From assembly GCF_958979055.1 (NCBI RefSeq), contig NC_084889.1:2914001-2978000 (forward strand): a stretch of 64,000 bases of DNA. The letters run 5' to 3'. Each line of letters begins with the position of its first letter. The first letter of the stretch is position 1. The notes beneath the pieces are model-generated. The model had not been told where the DNA came from. It made no database searches and worked only from the letters and a program-made list of their open reading frames with translations. Made by a program: the position numbers and the translations under genes. This document shows positions 10,855 to 22,800 of the stretch, piece by piece. Origin of the DNA: Alnus glutinosa (Eukaryota; Streptophyta; Magnoliopsida; Fagales; Betulaceae).

Positions 10855-12668
10855 TTATTGATCAAAGATTATGAGCATAAAGTTTTTACATCACAAAGCA
10901 TAAAGCTCTTACATTAATTTTGAATGATATGAGAAAACAATTTTATAGCATTGTTTTTATGACTAATGCTATATGAATGTGGTTTTTGAATCATTTCAAA
11001 ATTAATGTGGTTTTTGAAGTAGTAAAAAGTGATTGATATGATTGATATAAAATAAAAATAATTTGTATAAAAAAGTGAAAAGCTTTTGTATTGTAGTGGG
11101 TTTTTTTTTATTTGAATAGTAATAAAAAAATTATTGATGTGATATAAAAAAGTAAAAATTGTTAGAATGTTTTAAAGTCGATTGTTTTTAGAAAAAATAA
11201 AAATAGAGAAGAATAATAAGTTGTTTGTTGCCAAACACCCCCACTAAATTTTTTTGGCACCTTCGATCCCTGTCATTTGGAATTTGGAGACCTATAAAGA
11301 AGAAGTCGCTATATTAGGTGAAATAGTAAAAGGAAAAAAGAAACCCCCAGAAATAAAAGCATAGAAGTACAGACTAAAAAATCACGTAGAATAATCGGTG
11401 ACAGTCACAATCTAAGTTGACTAGTAGGAATCATGCATGCATTTTCAAGTCAAGTCTCGTGGCATTCCAAAATCAAACGGCAGGTAATTGAAGTAGCCTC
11501 ACGCAGCCGGCCTCTTTCAAGTCAATGAAGTCATGCCTCGTGTGACGGATCCAGATTTTTTCAATGAATCGAGTCGTTTATTTGTTATATTTTTAATAAT
11601 TTTAAGTTTTATAGCACTAATTTTTGGTTGCTTTGGAGATAATATTGTTTATATAGGTTGATGCAATCTCCCCATTTTGTCCTTTCCCAATTTCAATAGG
11701 AAAAAGAAGAAGAAGTCAAGCATCGTGCCATTCCAAAATCAAATGGTGGGAGGTTGAAGTAGCCTCATCGATCATCATGCACGCAGCTAGGTTCGAGTTT
11801 CTTATCGCTTTTGAATCGATTATTCACGTAATGGCCATTAGAAACTTATTCACGTAACAGCTTTTGAATCGATCTATTCCTGACTGCCAACACGTACGTG
11901 TATAACTCAACGCGACATCATTTTACGACCGTAGCCTGTCAATAAGCCATAATTTGAGCCAGCTTCATTTGGTGATGGGTACGTTGTAATTCGGCGTGAC
12001 CCAATGAGACGATGCCATATCCCGCGCCCATCAATGAACACCCTGCATAAGGAAAGGGCAAACAATCGTCTCAAGTGCACGTTTTACTAACTTAAACGAT
12101 CGACAAAGTCTCCGACCTTATTAAGAAGGAAATTATAAATTGTATAGACTCTAGTATGTATCATTATAGAAACCTGATCAAATCTGATAAAAAAACAATT
12201 AGATGAAGAAAAAATAATATATAAATTCATACCAAAGTACAAGGTTTGTTGGACATTCATTACAAAACAAATAAGTAGCAATTAACGTGAGATATTGATT
12301 GTAATAGTGTACGTGATCAAGGGAATTTATATTATATAAAAAACGATATCAATTTGGGGTTGTCAAATCCGATGCTAATTAAGTTGCTAATTAAAGATTA
12401 GAATACGTACTGTGAGAATGTTAAGATGGAGCACTACTTGAGAGAGATAGAAGGAAAACAAGCCCATGATCCCATTTTCCTGGAGAAGACTATTAAGCAC
12501 TCATCATCACGATGTGAGTACGTTGACAGGTACGTAGAAGATCGTGGGCGCAGGGCTTTAATTAGGACTCGCTGCGGCCGCTTGTCTTAAAGCTAGAAAA
12601 GGGTATTTGATTTCTATCGATCGATCTAATTATACTGTTACCAAATTACCATATTCACACGGATATGA

Positions 12669-12708
<40 letters not shown>

Positions 12709-14683
12709 CGGCTGCAAAAGCTTTTTTTCCACGTATTATGGTTGCCTTGATTTATGTGGTACGGTACGTGTTAGAATTGGGGAATGGAGGATTTTAGAGT
12801 TTAGAAGATAATTGTTATAGAAGAGAAATGATATGATGTTTTCATCTTCGCCGGTTTTTTGTGTTTTACGCTTATATCTTATTATTTTATTAGAGGGTGA
12901 CGTAGCGCAGGCGGATAGGAGTGAAGAGAATCTGTGTTCTCAAGTACAAACGTTCAACTCGCAAGTTGAAGAGGAAAAACAAACTTTTATTCAATAATAA
13001 TCAATCGTCCCCTTTCTTCTTACAAAGCATTCCTATTTATAGTGAAACCCTAGTGACTTGTGAATGAATAAAATAATAGTAAAAGATATCATCAAATCCT
13101 CATTAATGAAATGAAATTTGATGGACAAGGTAATCCCCTGATTTAAGGAAAAATACTACAAGATAATTATCAAAAATAAAATATGGAAGTCCACAACTCT
13201 TCCATGATTTCCGCACAAAATCTCAGGAAATTTGCTCGGCTGATCCTTCCGCAGGAGTCTTCTGCTTTGATTTATCGAGCTGGGTCTCGGTTATTTTCCA
13301 AGATTGGATCTCGGCTTTTTATCGAGACCGCTCCCAACACACCGATCTCGATTATTTGCCGAATAAGACCGAGATGTGGCTCAGTCATTTACTAAGTGGA
13401 TCCAAGATGGGTCTCGAATATTAACCGAGGCAATTTTTAACTCCTCTCGGCTATTTGCTAATCCAAGATCCCCCTCTTGGATATTTCCTCTTGATGGCAG
13501 TTGACAACTCAGAAGATCTTACGCAACGTCAATATAGGAATCTTTATTATTCGGCAGTCTTATTAATTAAGATATTCGGTATATTCTGCTCATCTCGCCC
13601 TCGACATATTATTTCCATTTCGGAGTATTCTAATCGTCTCGGCCTTGGGATCTTTTGGTCATCTCGGCCTCGAAAGGATATTTCCGTCTAGGCCCCGCCA
13701 TACCTCGGCCTCAGAATCTTTGAGTCGACTTGAGAAATTTCATATTTGGACCTCAACAACTTTAAGTCGACTCGGCCTCGGAATGCTCTTTCGGTCTCGG
13801 TCTCGAAGTATCTCGGCTTCGGCATCTTTTTCCTTTTGTATTTCCAGTGTCGGCAAATAGCTTTTCTCATGTCCATTCGGTGCCAACAACACAATTGTCT
13901 ATGAATAAGCCAGTTTGGCCATAATTCTAATGTCACGTCGGACCCTCTCAATAATAAGGGTGTCTCGGGAACAAGATGGAAATCTTGTCCTACATCAGAG
14001 GGCATAATAAACGAAGTCATGATAGAAGTTATTCTTTTAATTAAAAATACAAAAATTTAGTCACGATAAATAGGTGGTGAAATCCGTAACTTATATAATC
14101 CCGTAAGTACTATTGCGTTTATTTGATTAATTAGGAAATTAACGCTATGAAAAAAAGTTATAAAATGAAGAAAAAGTAAAATTAGAAAAGTTGTGAAAGT
14201 TTGATGTACATGCATGGCCAGAAAAATTCAAAACTAAGTCGTTTTGTCTAACTTAAAGTTGCCAAAATTAAATTAAAGCACATGGATCTGGATCCTTTAT
14301 TTAAAAAAAAAAAAAAAAATTAAAACTTATACAAAGATGTGAAACTTTGCTAATTGATAATGATAACTTTAAATCAATATATAACATCCAAACGCTTGAA
14401 TATTTGCTCTCTTTGGTATTTTCATTGTTTTTCCATATTGATTAAAAAAAATTAAAAAATAAATAAATAAATTAGCAATTAGTGACATGTCTACGTACAG
14501 TAATTAATTAATTTTTTTTTTTGTCTCGTTACTAATTAGTGGCGTGTCTATAGTAATTAACTATTTATCTCATCACTAATTAGTAACATGTCTAAAAGTG
14601 ACACGCCAATGCAATAAAATATTTAGTAACGTGTCAAACGACTGCCGCTAATGTACTCAAGTAATTTTTCTCAACCACATGAC
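10855..14683. repeat. Segmental duplication, right copy (pairs with 1302-4206)
   Basis: It matches 1302-4206 base for base over long stretches, including GCGGCCGCTTGTCTTAA near 12574 and the flanks of the CACTA insertion. It differs by carrying a 1.1-kb solo LTR (12898-13997) and by lacking both the CACTA element and the copia LTR of the left copy. No coding region is seen apart from short frames within the LTR. Confidence 0.85.
12898..13997 (-). mobile_element. Solo LTR of 1100 bp, 5-bp TSD
   Basis: The insertion is bounded by GAGGG on both sides (12893-12897 and 13998-14002); the left copy near 3525 has the same text with one GAGGG and no insert. Read on the minus strand it starts TGATGTAGGACA and ends GCGCTACGTCA. 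A TATAAATAGG box (about 13032-13041) and an AATAAAAG signal (about 12985) near its 3' end fit promoter and polyadenylation regions. There is no internal domain, so it is the product of LTR-LTR recombination. The middle (13230-13850) is rich in TCTCGG/CTCGGCC repeats. Confidence 0.92.
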
Positions 14684-14814
14684 ATTTCCATTTGATAATT
14701 AATGTCGAAAAAAACCCACTAACGTACTCAACAACTTCATAGCTTAGCTCGTCAAGTACAGTTGTACGTAGCTCCTTGAATTACACAACATGAAAAAGAA
14801 AAGGCTTAATTACA

Positions 14815-15027
14815 CTTGTGAAATCATCTTTATTGGTGACCCCGATTTTGTAGCATCCGTGCCTCGAGTCAAAGGGCCCGCATCTTCGGAAGCATTGCCC
14901 CCGCGTACTTACGTTCTTAGTTTAATATTTGGGTTGCCCATACCCTGTTGTATTTGTGTTTTTTATTTTTCCTTGTAATTGGTTACTGATGTACTTATAA
15001 AAAATAAAAAATAAATAAATAAATAAA
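14815..15027 (+). mobile_element. Poly(A)-tailed retroposon with 18-bp TSD
   Basis: A 213-bp insert splits the array-wide text AAGGCTTAATTACATCCG. The 18-bp repeat AGAAAAGGCTTAATTACA is present before (14797-14814) and after (15028-15045). The insert ends in an A-rich AAATAAATAAATAAA tail. This is the signature of target-primed reverse transcription by a LINE or a SINE. A longer relative lies at about 46250-46445 (shared CTTGTGAAATCA, TTGGTGACCCCG and TCTTCGGAAGCATT), so it is probably a 5'-truncated copy of the same family. Confidence 0.88.
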
Positions 15028-15066
15028 AGAAAAGGCTTAATTACATCCGTGTAATTGTTCTATATA

Positions 15067-15070
<4 letters not shown>

Positions 15071-15135
<65 letters not shown>
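15071..15135. repeat. (TA)n microsatellite in 3' flank of gene B
   Basis: An uninterrupted TA run of about 65 bp. The same position in other units has only a short TATATATA stretch, so it has expanded here. Confidence 0.9.
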
Positions 15136-15137
<2 letters not shown>

Positions 15138-15280
15138 TATCTGGAATTTCTTCAAGCAAATTGAAACGAATAATAATATTGAATGAGTCAGGAGGTGGAC
15201 TTTTCTGCGTCCCACCTCGACCTCACAACACTTCACGCGCGTACAGAAATCAAAAAAACGTTAAGTTTCTTCATTTGTAA

Positions 15281-15579
15281 GGTCCGTTTGGCAACCCTTC
15301 CCCTTTTCTCCCCCTCTCTTCCCATCTTTTTATTTCTTTCCAAAAAACATATACTTCAAAACATTCATAACTTCTTTTTTTTTTCACTTTTTATATTACA
15401 TCAACTATTTTTTATTACTATTTAAATTAAAAAATTCACTACAATACAATTTTTTATTTTTATTTAATTTTTTTTACTTTTTCATATAAATTCTTTCTAC
15501 TTAATATTACATCAATCACTTTTTACAACCACTCAAAAATTCTCCTCATACTTGAATGGAAGAGGTTACCAAACAAGGT
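15281..15579. mobile_element. MITE at the 3' end of gene B
   Basis: The left end GGTCCGTTTGGCAACC is the imperfect inverted complement of the right end GGTTACCAAACAAGGTC, and the arms pair over much of the interval. The other units read through this site (about 28155-28175 and 39935-39960) without it. It is related to the foldback elements at about 1395-1683 and 10975-11245. Its right terminal repeat is translated as the last codons and stop of gene B. End positions are good to a few bases. Confidence 0.85.
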
Positions 15580-18500
15580 CTTTGTGTTTGTGATGGGCAG
15601 CATGTCCGACGGGAGACTTAGCATGCCGAAGATGCCTCTCTTGAGAAAGTAGTTTTGCAAACCTGCAACAACGTAATTATTTCCATTATATTAATTTCAT
15701 AATCAAAATGAAACTTTGCAAAAAATAATCTTAGAATTTAATATATAGTTTGATACCTTTTTAGAGCCTCTTCATTAGTTTCATTGTCAGCAAACTCACA
15801 TATACCTGTCTCCAAATTTATTCTGGAGACTAGTTTCTTTAGAAGTGTTTCGCCAGCTTTTACAAGATCATCCAAATTTTTTGTTGTGGCTATGTCCACA
15901 GAGGATACTATCCCGCTTAATGTATCGTCCTGCATTATTTTGATTCAAACATGTCTATATTAAAGATCAGACGACCAAAAAACATGTATATATATATATA
16001 TATATATATGATAAACAAAAACTTGGACTTTTCTTTGTATTAATTATTCCTATTCGTTGTGAATATATGGGTGCAGTGTGACAAATACCTGAATTCGCAG
16101 ATAGCTTTTCTCACTATGAAGTGCTTGAAAAACAACGGAGAGGTGGACATCGACCATATCTCCACTTGCTTGAGAAAATACATCAATTATTGGGGTGGAA
16201 CCACCCTTAGTTAACCACCCCAAGATGCCCCACTTAGCTGCATCTGCTGCCTTGTATTTTTCTTCAGGTTTGGGTGACCCAGTTCCTAGTGATATTACTA
16301 GAAACCGTCCATAGTCCATTGGCTTTATAGGAAAGAAGTCAGGACTTCCTCTAATGATCTCCTTCGACACTTCACCCATCGCAACTAAGGCCTGGAACAG
16401 TGCGCACAATTTTATTAAGATAATTATAGAAATATATAATATAGGTTACTTGAAAAAGAAAAAAAGAAAAAAGAGAGAGCGGAAGCAAGCAAAGAGAGGA
16501 AGAGCTAGACTAATAAAATTGTTAAGGCTACATATATTCATATATGTTACGTACATTATACCAAAGGTGCATGTCCCGATTTATAGCGAAAATGTGGTAG
16601 GTAAATATGGTAACGTAGACTAAACAAGGAAGAAAAACGATGATAAGCCAAAAAAAAAAGTCTATTATAACGACTCACCCCCAACGATATAATATTGTCC
16701 GCTTTTAGCTCTCTCGAACCAGACTTTCCAATAGGTCATCTATCATAGTTCTACTTTCGCAGAAGCACGCTTAACTGCGAAGATTTAATAGGTTCATATC
16801 CATTACAGCTTTAAAACGCGTTGTATTAAGAAGGGTGCGAATATACATATAAGCACATCCTCATTCTCATACTCAGGCAATATGGGACATCATAATCACT
16901 CCCTCTTGGGACCCAGCATCCCCGCTGGCAATCCTTACGGGATCACTCCATTCTTGGCGTCCCAGCGAATGTCTACTAGCGACCTCATAGGCTTGTACAC
17001 GCTTCCCCCATCTCAGGTTAGTCAATAGCTCTGATACTATTTATAACGACCCACTCCTAACGATACAATATTGTCCGTTTTTGGCTACTCCGAACCAGAC
17101 TTATCAGGATGTCATCCATCATGATACTACTTTCGCAGAAACACGCTTAACTGTGGAGTTCTAATAGGTTCAAGGTCATTATGACTTTAAAACGCGTTTT
17201 GTTAAGAATGGTGCAAATATACATATAAGTACATCCTCATTCTCATACCCAGACGATGTGGTATGTCACATAAATCATGCTAACATGAAAAAAAAAAAAA
17301 AAAAATATGGGATAATTGCATCATTGGTCCCTGTGGTATCCCATAATTATTTTTCACTCCCTATGGTTTAAAAAGTTCATGGGAGGTCTTTGTGGTTAGT
17401 AATAATTACAAATTGATTCTTGGAGTCAAATCCCGTTAAATATTTTAACAGATTCTGTCAAATGCCACGTCAGCGCAACGTGTTGCCAATAAGATGGCGA
17501 CACATGTCAATCTTAATAAAAAAATATAAATTTATTAAAAAATAAATAAATAAACTTATTTTTTAAAAAAAGAAAAAAGAATAAAAAAAGAAGGCAAGGG
17601 GTGGCCTGCCCCAACCAATGGGGGTGGCGCGTGGCCACCCCTTGTTTTTTTGTTTTTTTTTTTTTTTGTTTTGAATTTGAATTTGAATTTTTTTAAAAAA
17701 AATAAGTATAAACACATTATTTTTTAATAAATTTTTTATTATTATTAAAATGGACACGTGTTACATTTTTATTGGTTTAACGTGACACTGACGTGACATT
17801 TAACAGAATTTGATGTCAGGAATCGATTTGTAATTATTGCTTACCATAAGGACTTTTCAAGAACTTTTTAAACCATATGGAGTGAAAAATAATTATGGCA
17901 TACTACCGGGACCAATGGTGCAATTATCCTAAAAAATATATAGGAAATATATATTCTATATAACAATAATCTTGTATTATTATAAGGTATGATGTGGAGT
18001 TTGAAAGATATATACCGGATTATTAGCAGCAACCCCACCATCTGTAAGGTTAAATTCTCGAAGTACTTTTCCTTCTGCGTCTTTAGTTTCGAAGTAATAA
18101 GTTGGAAGATAAGTTGGAGCAGCTGAGGTTGCGATGCATACATCTGAGAGTAAGGCATCTATGCTCGGGTTTTTCTTTACCTGGTGCATGAAAATTAAGC
18201 AAATCAGAGTGATTCTCATTATAATTCAGCTCCATCATTTGCAATCCCTTCATAATTAAAGTGGGATAGAAAATCAAATATTCAACCTCATAGCTAGAAA
18301 AGATGGTTGGCTGGAGTCGCTTGATGTCAAATGTTGGGATGACAACATTAGTCAACGCCTGGTGCAATCTTAAACTTCCTAGTTTTTCCCTAATAATGTT
18401 ATGTAGATACTTTCCATCATACTTTGGTCCGGAAAGAGCTTTGACAATCTTTGTAACATAAGGAAATAATGGACAACTGCAATTTGGCAAAAATGTTAAC

Positions 18501-19037
18501 ATCTTAATAACTGTAAAAAACATATTATAATACCTAATGATCAAATAGGAAAGCTTCGATCAGTCATATTAATGAAGTTTTGATCTAGTGGCCGGAACTT
18601 TTAATTTACCTGTTTTGCGGGAAGATTCTAGGGCAGTGGTTTAGGTAGAAGTCTTTGATATCCTTAGCAGCAAAAAGGGGTCGGTTCTTCTCATTTGGGG
18701 CAGTTAGCATAGCAGTTACAAGACCTCCTGTGCTTGTTCCTGCAATAACATCAAAATAATCTGCGATTCTTGCATCTTCACCATCCAGCTTCTGTACCAT
18801 GCATGCATAAACAAACAATCTAGAGTAATTAAGTACTTGAAAGATCGATCTTGAATTTCTTTTTACAAAATTTTCTTCCATGCATGCATATGAAACGTGA
18901 TATACCTGAAGCTCAGATTCTAAGAAGCTTAGGATAGTTCCTGGGATAAGCCCTCTTATTCCACCGCCGTCAATGCTGAGAACGGTGATGAAGTTTCCAT
19001 AAGTTGGAGGCTGGAGGGGGACGATTGTTGCTTCCAT
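15566..19037 (-). CDS. Patatin-like acyl hydrolase, gene B (intact, inflated intron 4)
   Basis: Exons on the minus strand are 19037-18906, 18791-18610, 18476-18287, 18180-18016, 16391-16089, 15929-15757 and 15662-15566; they join in frame to 413 codons. The catalytic set is complete: DGGGIRG 23-29, GTSTGG with Ser64, DGG with Asp215. Exon sizes equal those of gene A except the last. Intron 4 is 1624 bp against 105 bp in gene D because it holds a Cassandra element (16666-17270) and a Mutator-like MITE (17309-17930), both in non-exonic sequence with splice sites preserved. The C-terminus reads GHAAHHKHK and then KDLVW-like codons and TAA (15566-15568) supplied by the 15281-15579 MITE. Predicted role is hydrolysis of membrane lipid acyl esters; a TATA run lies at 19162-19173. 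Whether the long intron is spliced efficiently is unknown. Confidence 0.92.
16666..17270 (-). mobile_element. Complete Cassandra TRIM in intron 4 of gene B
   Basis: Two 229-bp LTRs (16666-16894 and 17042-17270) flank a 147-bp non-coding internal domain. Next to the right LTR the text GCTCTGATACTA (about 17028-17039) is the complement of a methionine-tRNA primer-binding site, and CCCTCTTGGG beside the left LTR is the complement of a polypurine tract, so the element points left. Each LTR contains an antisense 5S rRNA-like block (AAGCACGCTTAACTGCGAAG, 16764-16783, and its partner near 17142). The right flank TAAAT (17271-17275) matches the left flank of the remnant at 7042; the left flank here is diverged (TCTAT). 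Confidence 0.93.
17309..17930. mobile_element. Mutator-like MITE in intron 4 of gene B
   Basis: The element begins GGGATAATTGCATCATTGGT and ends with its complement (ACCAATGGTGCAATTATCC), with inverted arms of roughly 200 bp. The 9-bp duplication AAAAAATAT flanks it (17300-17308 and 17931-17939). The centre contains GC-rich GGGTGGC/GCCACCCC palindromes. It has no gene. The copy at 36904-37577 is the same family. Confidence 0.9.
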
Positions 19038-19161
19038 TAGGGAATGGGATGCAGATGAGTGAGTGGGAGGGGAGAGGTTTCAGGTGCCTTAGCTAGAGAG
19101 AAACTTTTTAAGAGCCTTAAAAATGAATTAGTTGTGATCTTGATACTCCCGTTGAGAAAAG

Positions 19162-19173
19162 TATATATATATA
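19162..19173 (-). promoter_or_regulatory. Probable TATA box of gene B
   Basis: A TATATATATA run about 125 bp upstream of the start codon at 19037, in the position conserved in genes C, D and F (35915-35923, 42884-42892, 51508-51516). Confidence 0.55.
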
Positions 19174-19844
19174 TAAGCATGCGTAATATATATGGGCTCC
19201 TGATTCTTCTCAATTTTCAGGAACCGCGTCGTTGGAATATTGGATCAAACCTGGAAATTAAAGATCGAAAGCCAATAGATCGATGAAGGTGTTTCAATTT
19301 TGACCCAACTTTTGTGTTTTCTGGCATTTTCCAACAAGCCTCTATTAATTATGGTCCCATAGGCAACTAGGCAAAGTCGTTGCAAAAGTTAATGTGCATG
19401 TGCAACGACAGGTAAGTCTGTGCAAATCAATTTGCCACGTGAAATGTTGGCTTTGCATTTATTGTCTTTCATAAATGATAATAAAAAATTATATTTATGT
19501 TAATCTGAATGATTTGGATGTAATTTTTTATTTTTTTTTATTATATTTTGATCCTTTTTAATGAATACTATAAGAACACTACAAGAAGTTATAGTATTTC
19601 TTAATGATAATTAAGAATCTCACGTGCTACCGTATGCATTTAATTTGTTTGTAATGGGAAATTCTGGTAAGATTAATATCATATAACTTTTTCCTTTTAT
19701 ATGAGAAAATTCAATTTAAGAATTTTCTCGTACGTGGAGAGTTTGGTGTTGTAATTTTTTTTGTCTGGCCGCCCTAGTTGCGTGGCTGGTTTTTTCTAGT
19801 GTATTGGTTGTCTATGCTAGTTGGAGTGTATAAAAGGAGTAATA
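19174..19844. other. Gene B upstream flank
   Basis: No gene. This is the shared upstream flank of the units: it contains CCACGTGAAATGTTGGCTTT (19435-19454), also upstream of C, D and F, and GCCGCCCTAGTTGCG (about 19768). Its CACGTG hexamer is a G-box-like sequence conserved in most copies, a possible bZIP/bHLH site. Confidence 0.6.
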
Positions 19845-22800
19845 GAGAGGCCTGATATTTGAGTAATGCTACATATCATCTCCTTGTCCTCCTTTTATCC
19901 TCCCAAAATTGAGGTGGCTCTTAAAATCACCATTAAATTTATGATAGATCATTATTAAATTTTGATTCAATGGTAATTTTAAGAGCCACATCAACTTTGG
20001 GATGATAAAAGGAGGACAAATGGATAGTATGTAGTATTACTCCTTTCTTTTTTTCTCTTCTTCTTCTCACCGAACAAACAGAGAGAGAGAGACGAGAGAG
20101 TGAGATCGAGAGATTGAGATCGAGAGATTGAGAGGGAGAGATCAGAGAGAGTGAGATCGAGAGATTGAGAGAGATGAGAGAGAGACAGAGACAGAGAAGA
20201 GCGGATCTGATGGATCCGTAAGCTGGAGTCCCGGGAGGAGGTACAGCACGTTTTCCGGCGGTCTGGAGGTCCGATTTTCCAGTGGGTGAATTGGGTCGCC
20301 GATGGCCGGAGCTGATGATGCCGGTGAAACCCGATGACCCGAGCAACCCGTAAACCAAGAGAGAACCCATGAGACCCGTGACCCACTGAACCCGAGAGGA
20401 AGACCTAGTCCTCCATGTGCGTATTCCGTCAAGTTTTCCGGCAAAATCAGAGGCGATTTCTGATGGGTTTTTGAGAAAAATCCCCAACGTATAAATCCTG
20501 TAATTTTGGTGGATTGATTTGCTTATTGCTGAATTAGGGTTTAATGATTTTTGAGGGTTCTCTATTGATTTGCTGAATGATCTTGTATTGATTAATTATT
20601 GGGTATTTTTGAGGTTGTCTATGTCCCTTGTTCTTGATTGCCCAATTGGGTTCCTGTTTGGTTTATTTACTGTGGATGGCCGTGTATGGGCTGATTTGTA
20701 GTTGTTGGAATTGTGTTGATGGCCGAATGATTTGGAGTCCCTGTTCTTGTTGGGCTGTGGTAGTGGTTCGGCCAATTACTATGATATCTAGGTATTGGGC
20801 GTATTGGATTTTTGGTGGCTAATATTAGATATTGTGATATGGGGATTTTAGGTGTGTTTACTGTGCTAGCCGGATTTGTGTATAACATGATGTTTCCTGT
20901 TTTGAGTGTATTGATGATTTTGAGTTTGGATTTCTATTACTTGTGTTTAGTAAGAATTTTCCCTGTTTTGGCTATAGTGTGTACTGATTTTGGATTTAAT
21001 TGATTGTATGTTGGCTATGGGTATTTTGGACGGCTGTGTGTACTGTGATGAGGGTTTTGCTGACTGTTTTAGTGCTTCTATTTCAATTATGGTATCATTG
21101 AGAGTTAGGTGTTGGTATTTGGATTGTTCTAACCAAATCAATTGATGAGTTTTATTGTTGGTTGATTTAATGCTTAAATTGAGGATTAATGGCTTTTAAA
21201 GAGGCTGCTAGTTTGAGTTGGTTAATTTGGTATGTGGGTATAGTGTTTTGACCAATTATGAGTATGGCGATGTTTTGATTTGGGTGATTTGGTAAGTGTT
21301 CGGGTTGTGTCCAACTATTGAAAGCTGAGTGGTGTTTAAAGACTGGATATTGCAATAATTGTGGATTTACTAAGTTTTGGATCATGCTCTATGTTTTGAG
21401 AGTATTTCTATTTTTGTTGGAGTAGCCAAATACATGTATTTTAGAAATTGTCATATGTACCTCGATTATAACCCATATAGCCTATATATGGTTTTGATCG
21501 GTTATGTAAAAGATTATGTGAAAGCTAATAAATTGATATTGATGTTTTAAAAGGGAATTCTTTTAAAATGAAAAGAGTCGAATATTATGTAAATGAGTTT
21601 TATAATTTAAGGAAAATATATGATTATTATTGTTGAGTAGTTATATGGTTTGATATGAAATTAATTATGGAAATTGAGTATGCTGTTTTACTATGATTTC
21701 TAATATATGTTGGTTGAAATAATTGTTAAGAGTTAATATATTTTAAAACGGATGTTTTGTTAATTGATTTGGTGCTTAGATTGATATTTCCTAAAAATGA
21801 TTAGGTTTTGTTGGAAGTGTTAGTATTTCTGCAGAAAATGAGTTTAGGTGTTATGATTGAAAAATAATATTGGAACTTAATCATGTCATGTTAAGTAATA
21901 ATTAATTTAGATGATGTTCCAGAAATAATTGCTTCTATGTATGCATATAAGAATGATTAAGGTTCATGTTTAGGCATGAATTTCTAAAAGTAATGATATT
22001 AACCTTTTATATATATATATGTCGCAGATGATAAACTGAGGCTGCACAAAAGGTTTATAAGTATAAATTACTTACTGGATTTCAATAGTGTTGTGTTTAT
22101 GTTTTATTTTATTTGAATCCGTGTGAATTTATTGCATACTGTTAATAATTAACCTATAAATATTGGGTTTTAACGTAGCCCAAAGGTTCAAGATGGGAGT
22201 AGTGCTTGAAACCGGAAATCACAATTATTAATATTGGGAGTCAACGTCTCCCAAAGTGCTAGGAGAGTGACGTGGAACGTACTCTGCTAGTGCGGAAATA
22301 AGCTAATCAAAACATAATGTAGAGGGAACAGCCTCGAGAAAGACGTTAATCGGATGACGGCTCTAAACGAGTGGAGTGCAATGACTATATTGAACTGTTA
22401 AAACTTTGCATAGAAAACCGTCACTACTTCATTATGTTATCTATGTTTCTTAAATAACGCATAAATCATGATGTTGTTGAATGACAGTTAGCTCACTTAT
22501 GGAACTATGGGGTTATGGTAATAACCACCGTCTCATAGATGTTTGCACAGGTTTTGAAGATTATGGAATGGATTAACTGCTAGCTTCAGAGATTTAAAGC
22601 TGTTAGGATTTTATTGATTTGTATTCAACAATGTTTGTACTATTTTGAATGTAACGTGTTTAGGAATTTACTTGTATTTAGTTAGTTTTCATGTATGCTT
22701 TTGTGTCATTGGTGACACGTATTTTATTGTAATTAGTGTAAAGAACATTAAAGGACTATTAATGTATTTCTAGAGGAATTTCAGTCAAAACTCTGAATTT

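Noticed and set aside
16730..16795. 5S rRNA-like sequence as a genuine 5S gene
   Set aside because: The match is partial and sits within Cassandra LTRs, which are known to carry it; no full 120-nt 5S gene is present.
19939..20487. 182-codon minus-strand reading frame
   Set aside because: It is dominated by Ser/Leu/Arg runs from a GA-rich tract, lies in an insertion missing from sister units and shows no domain.
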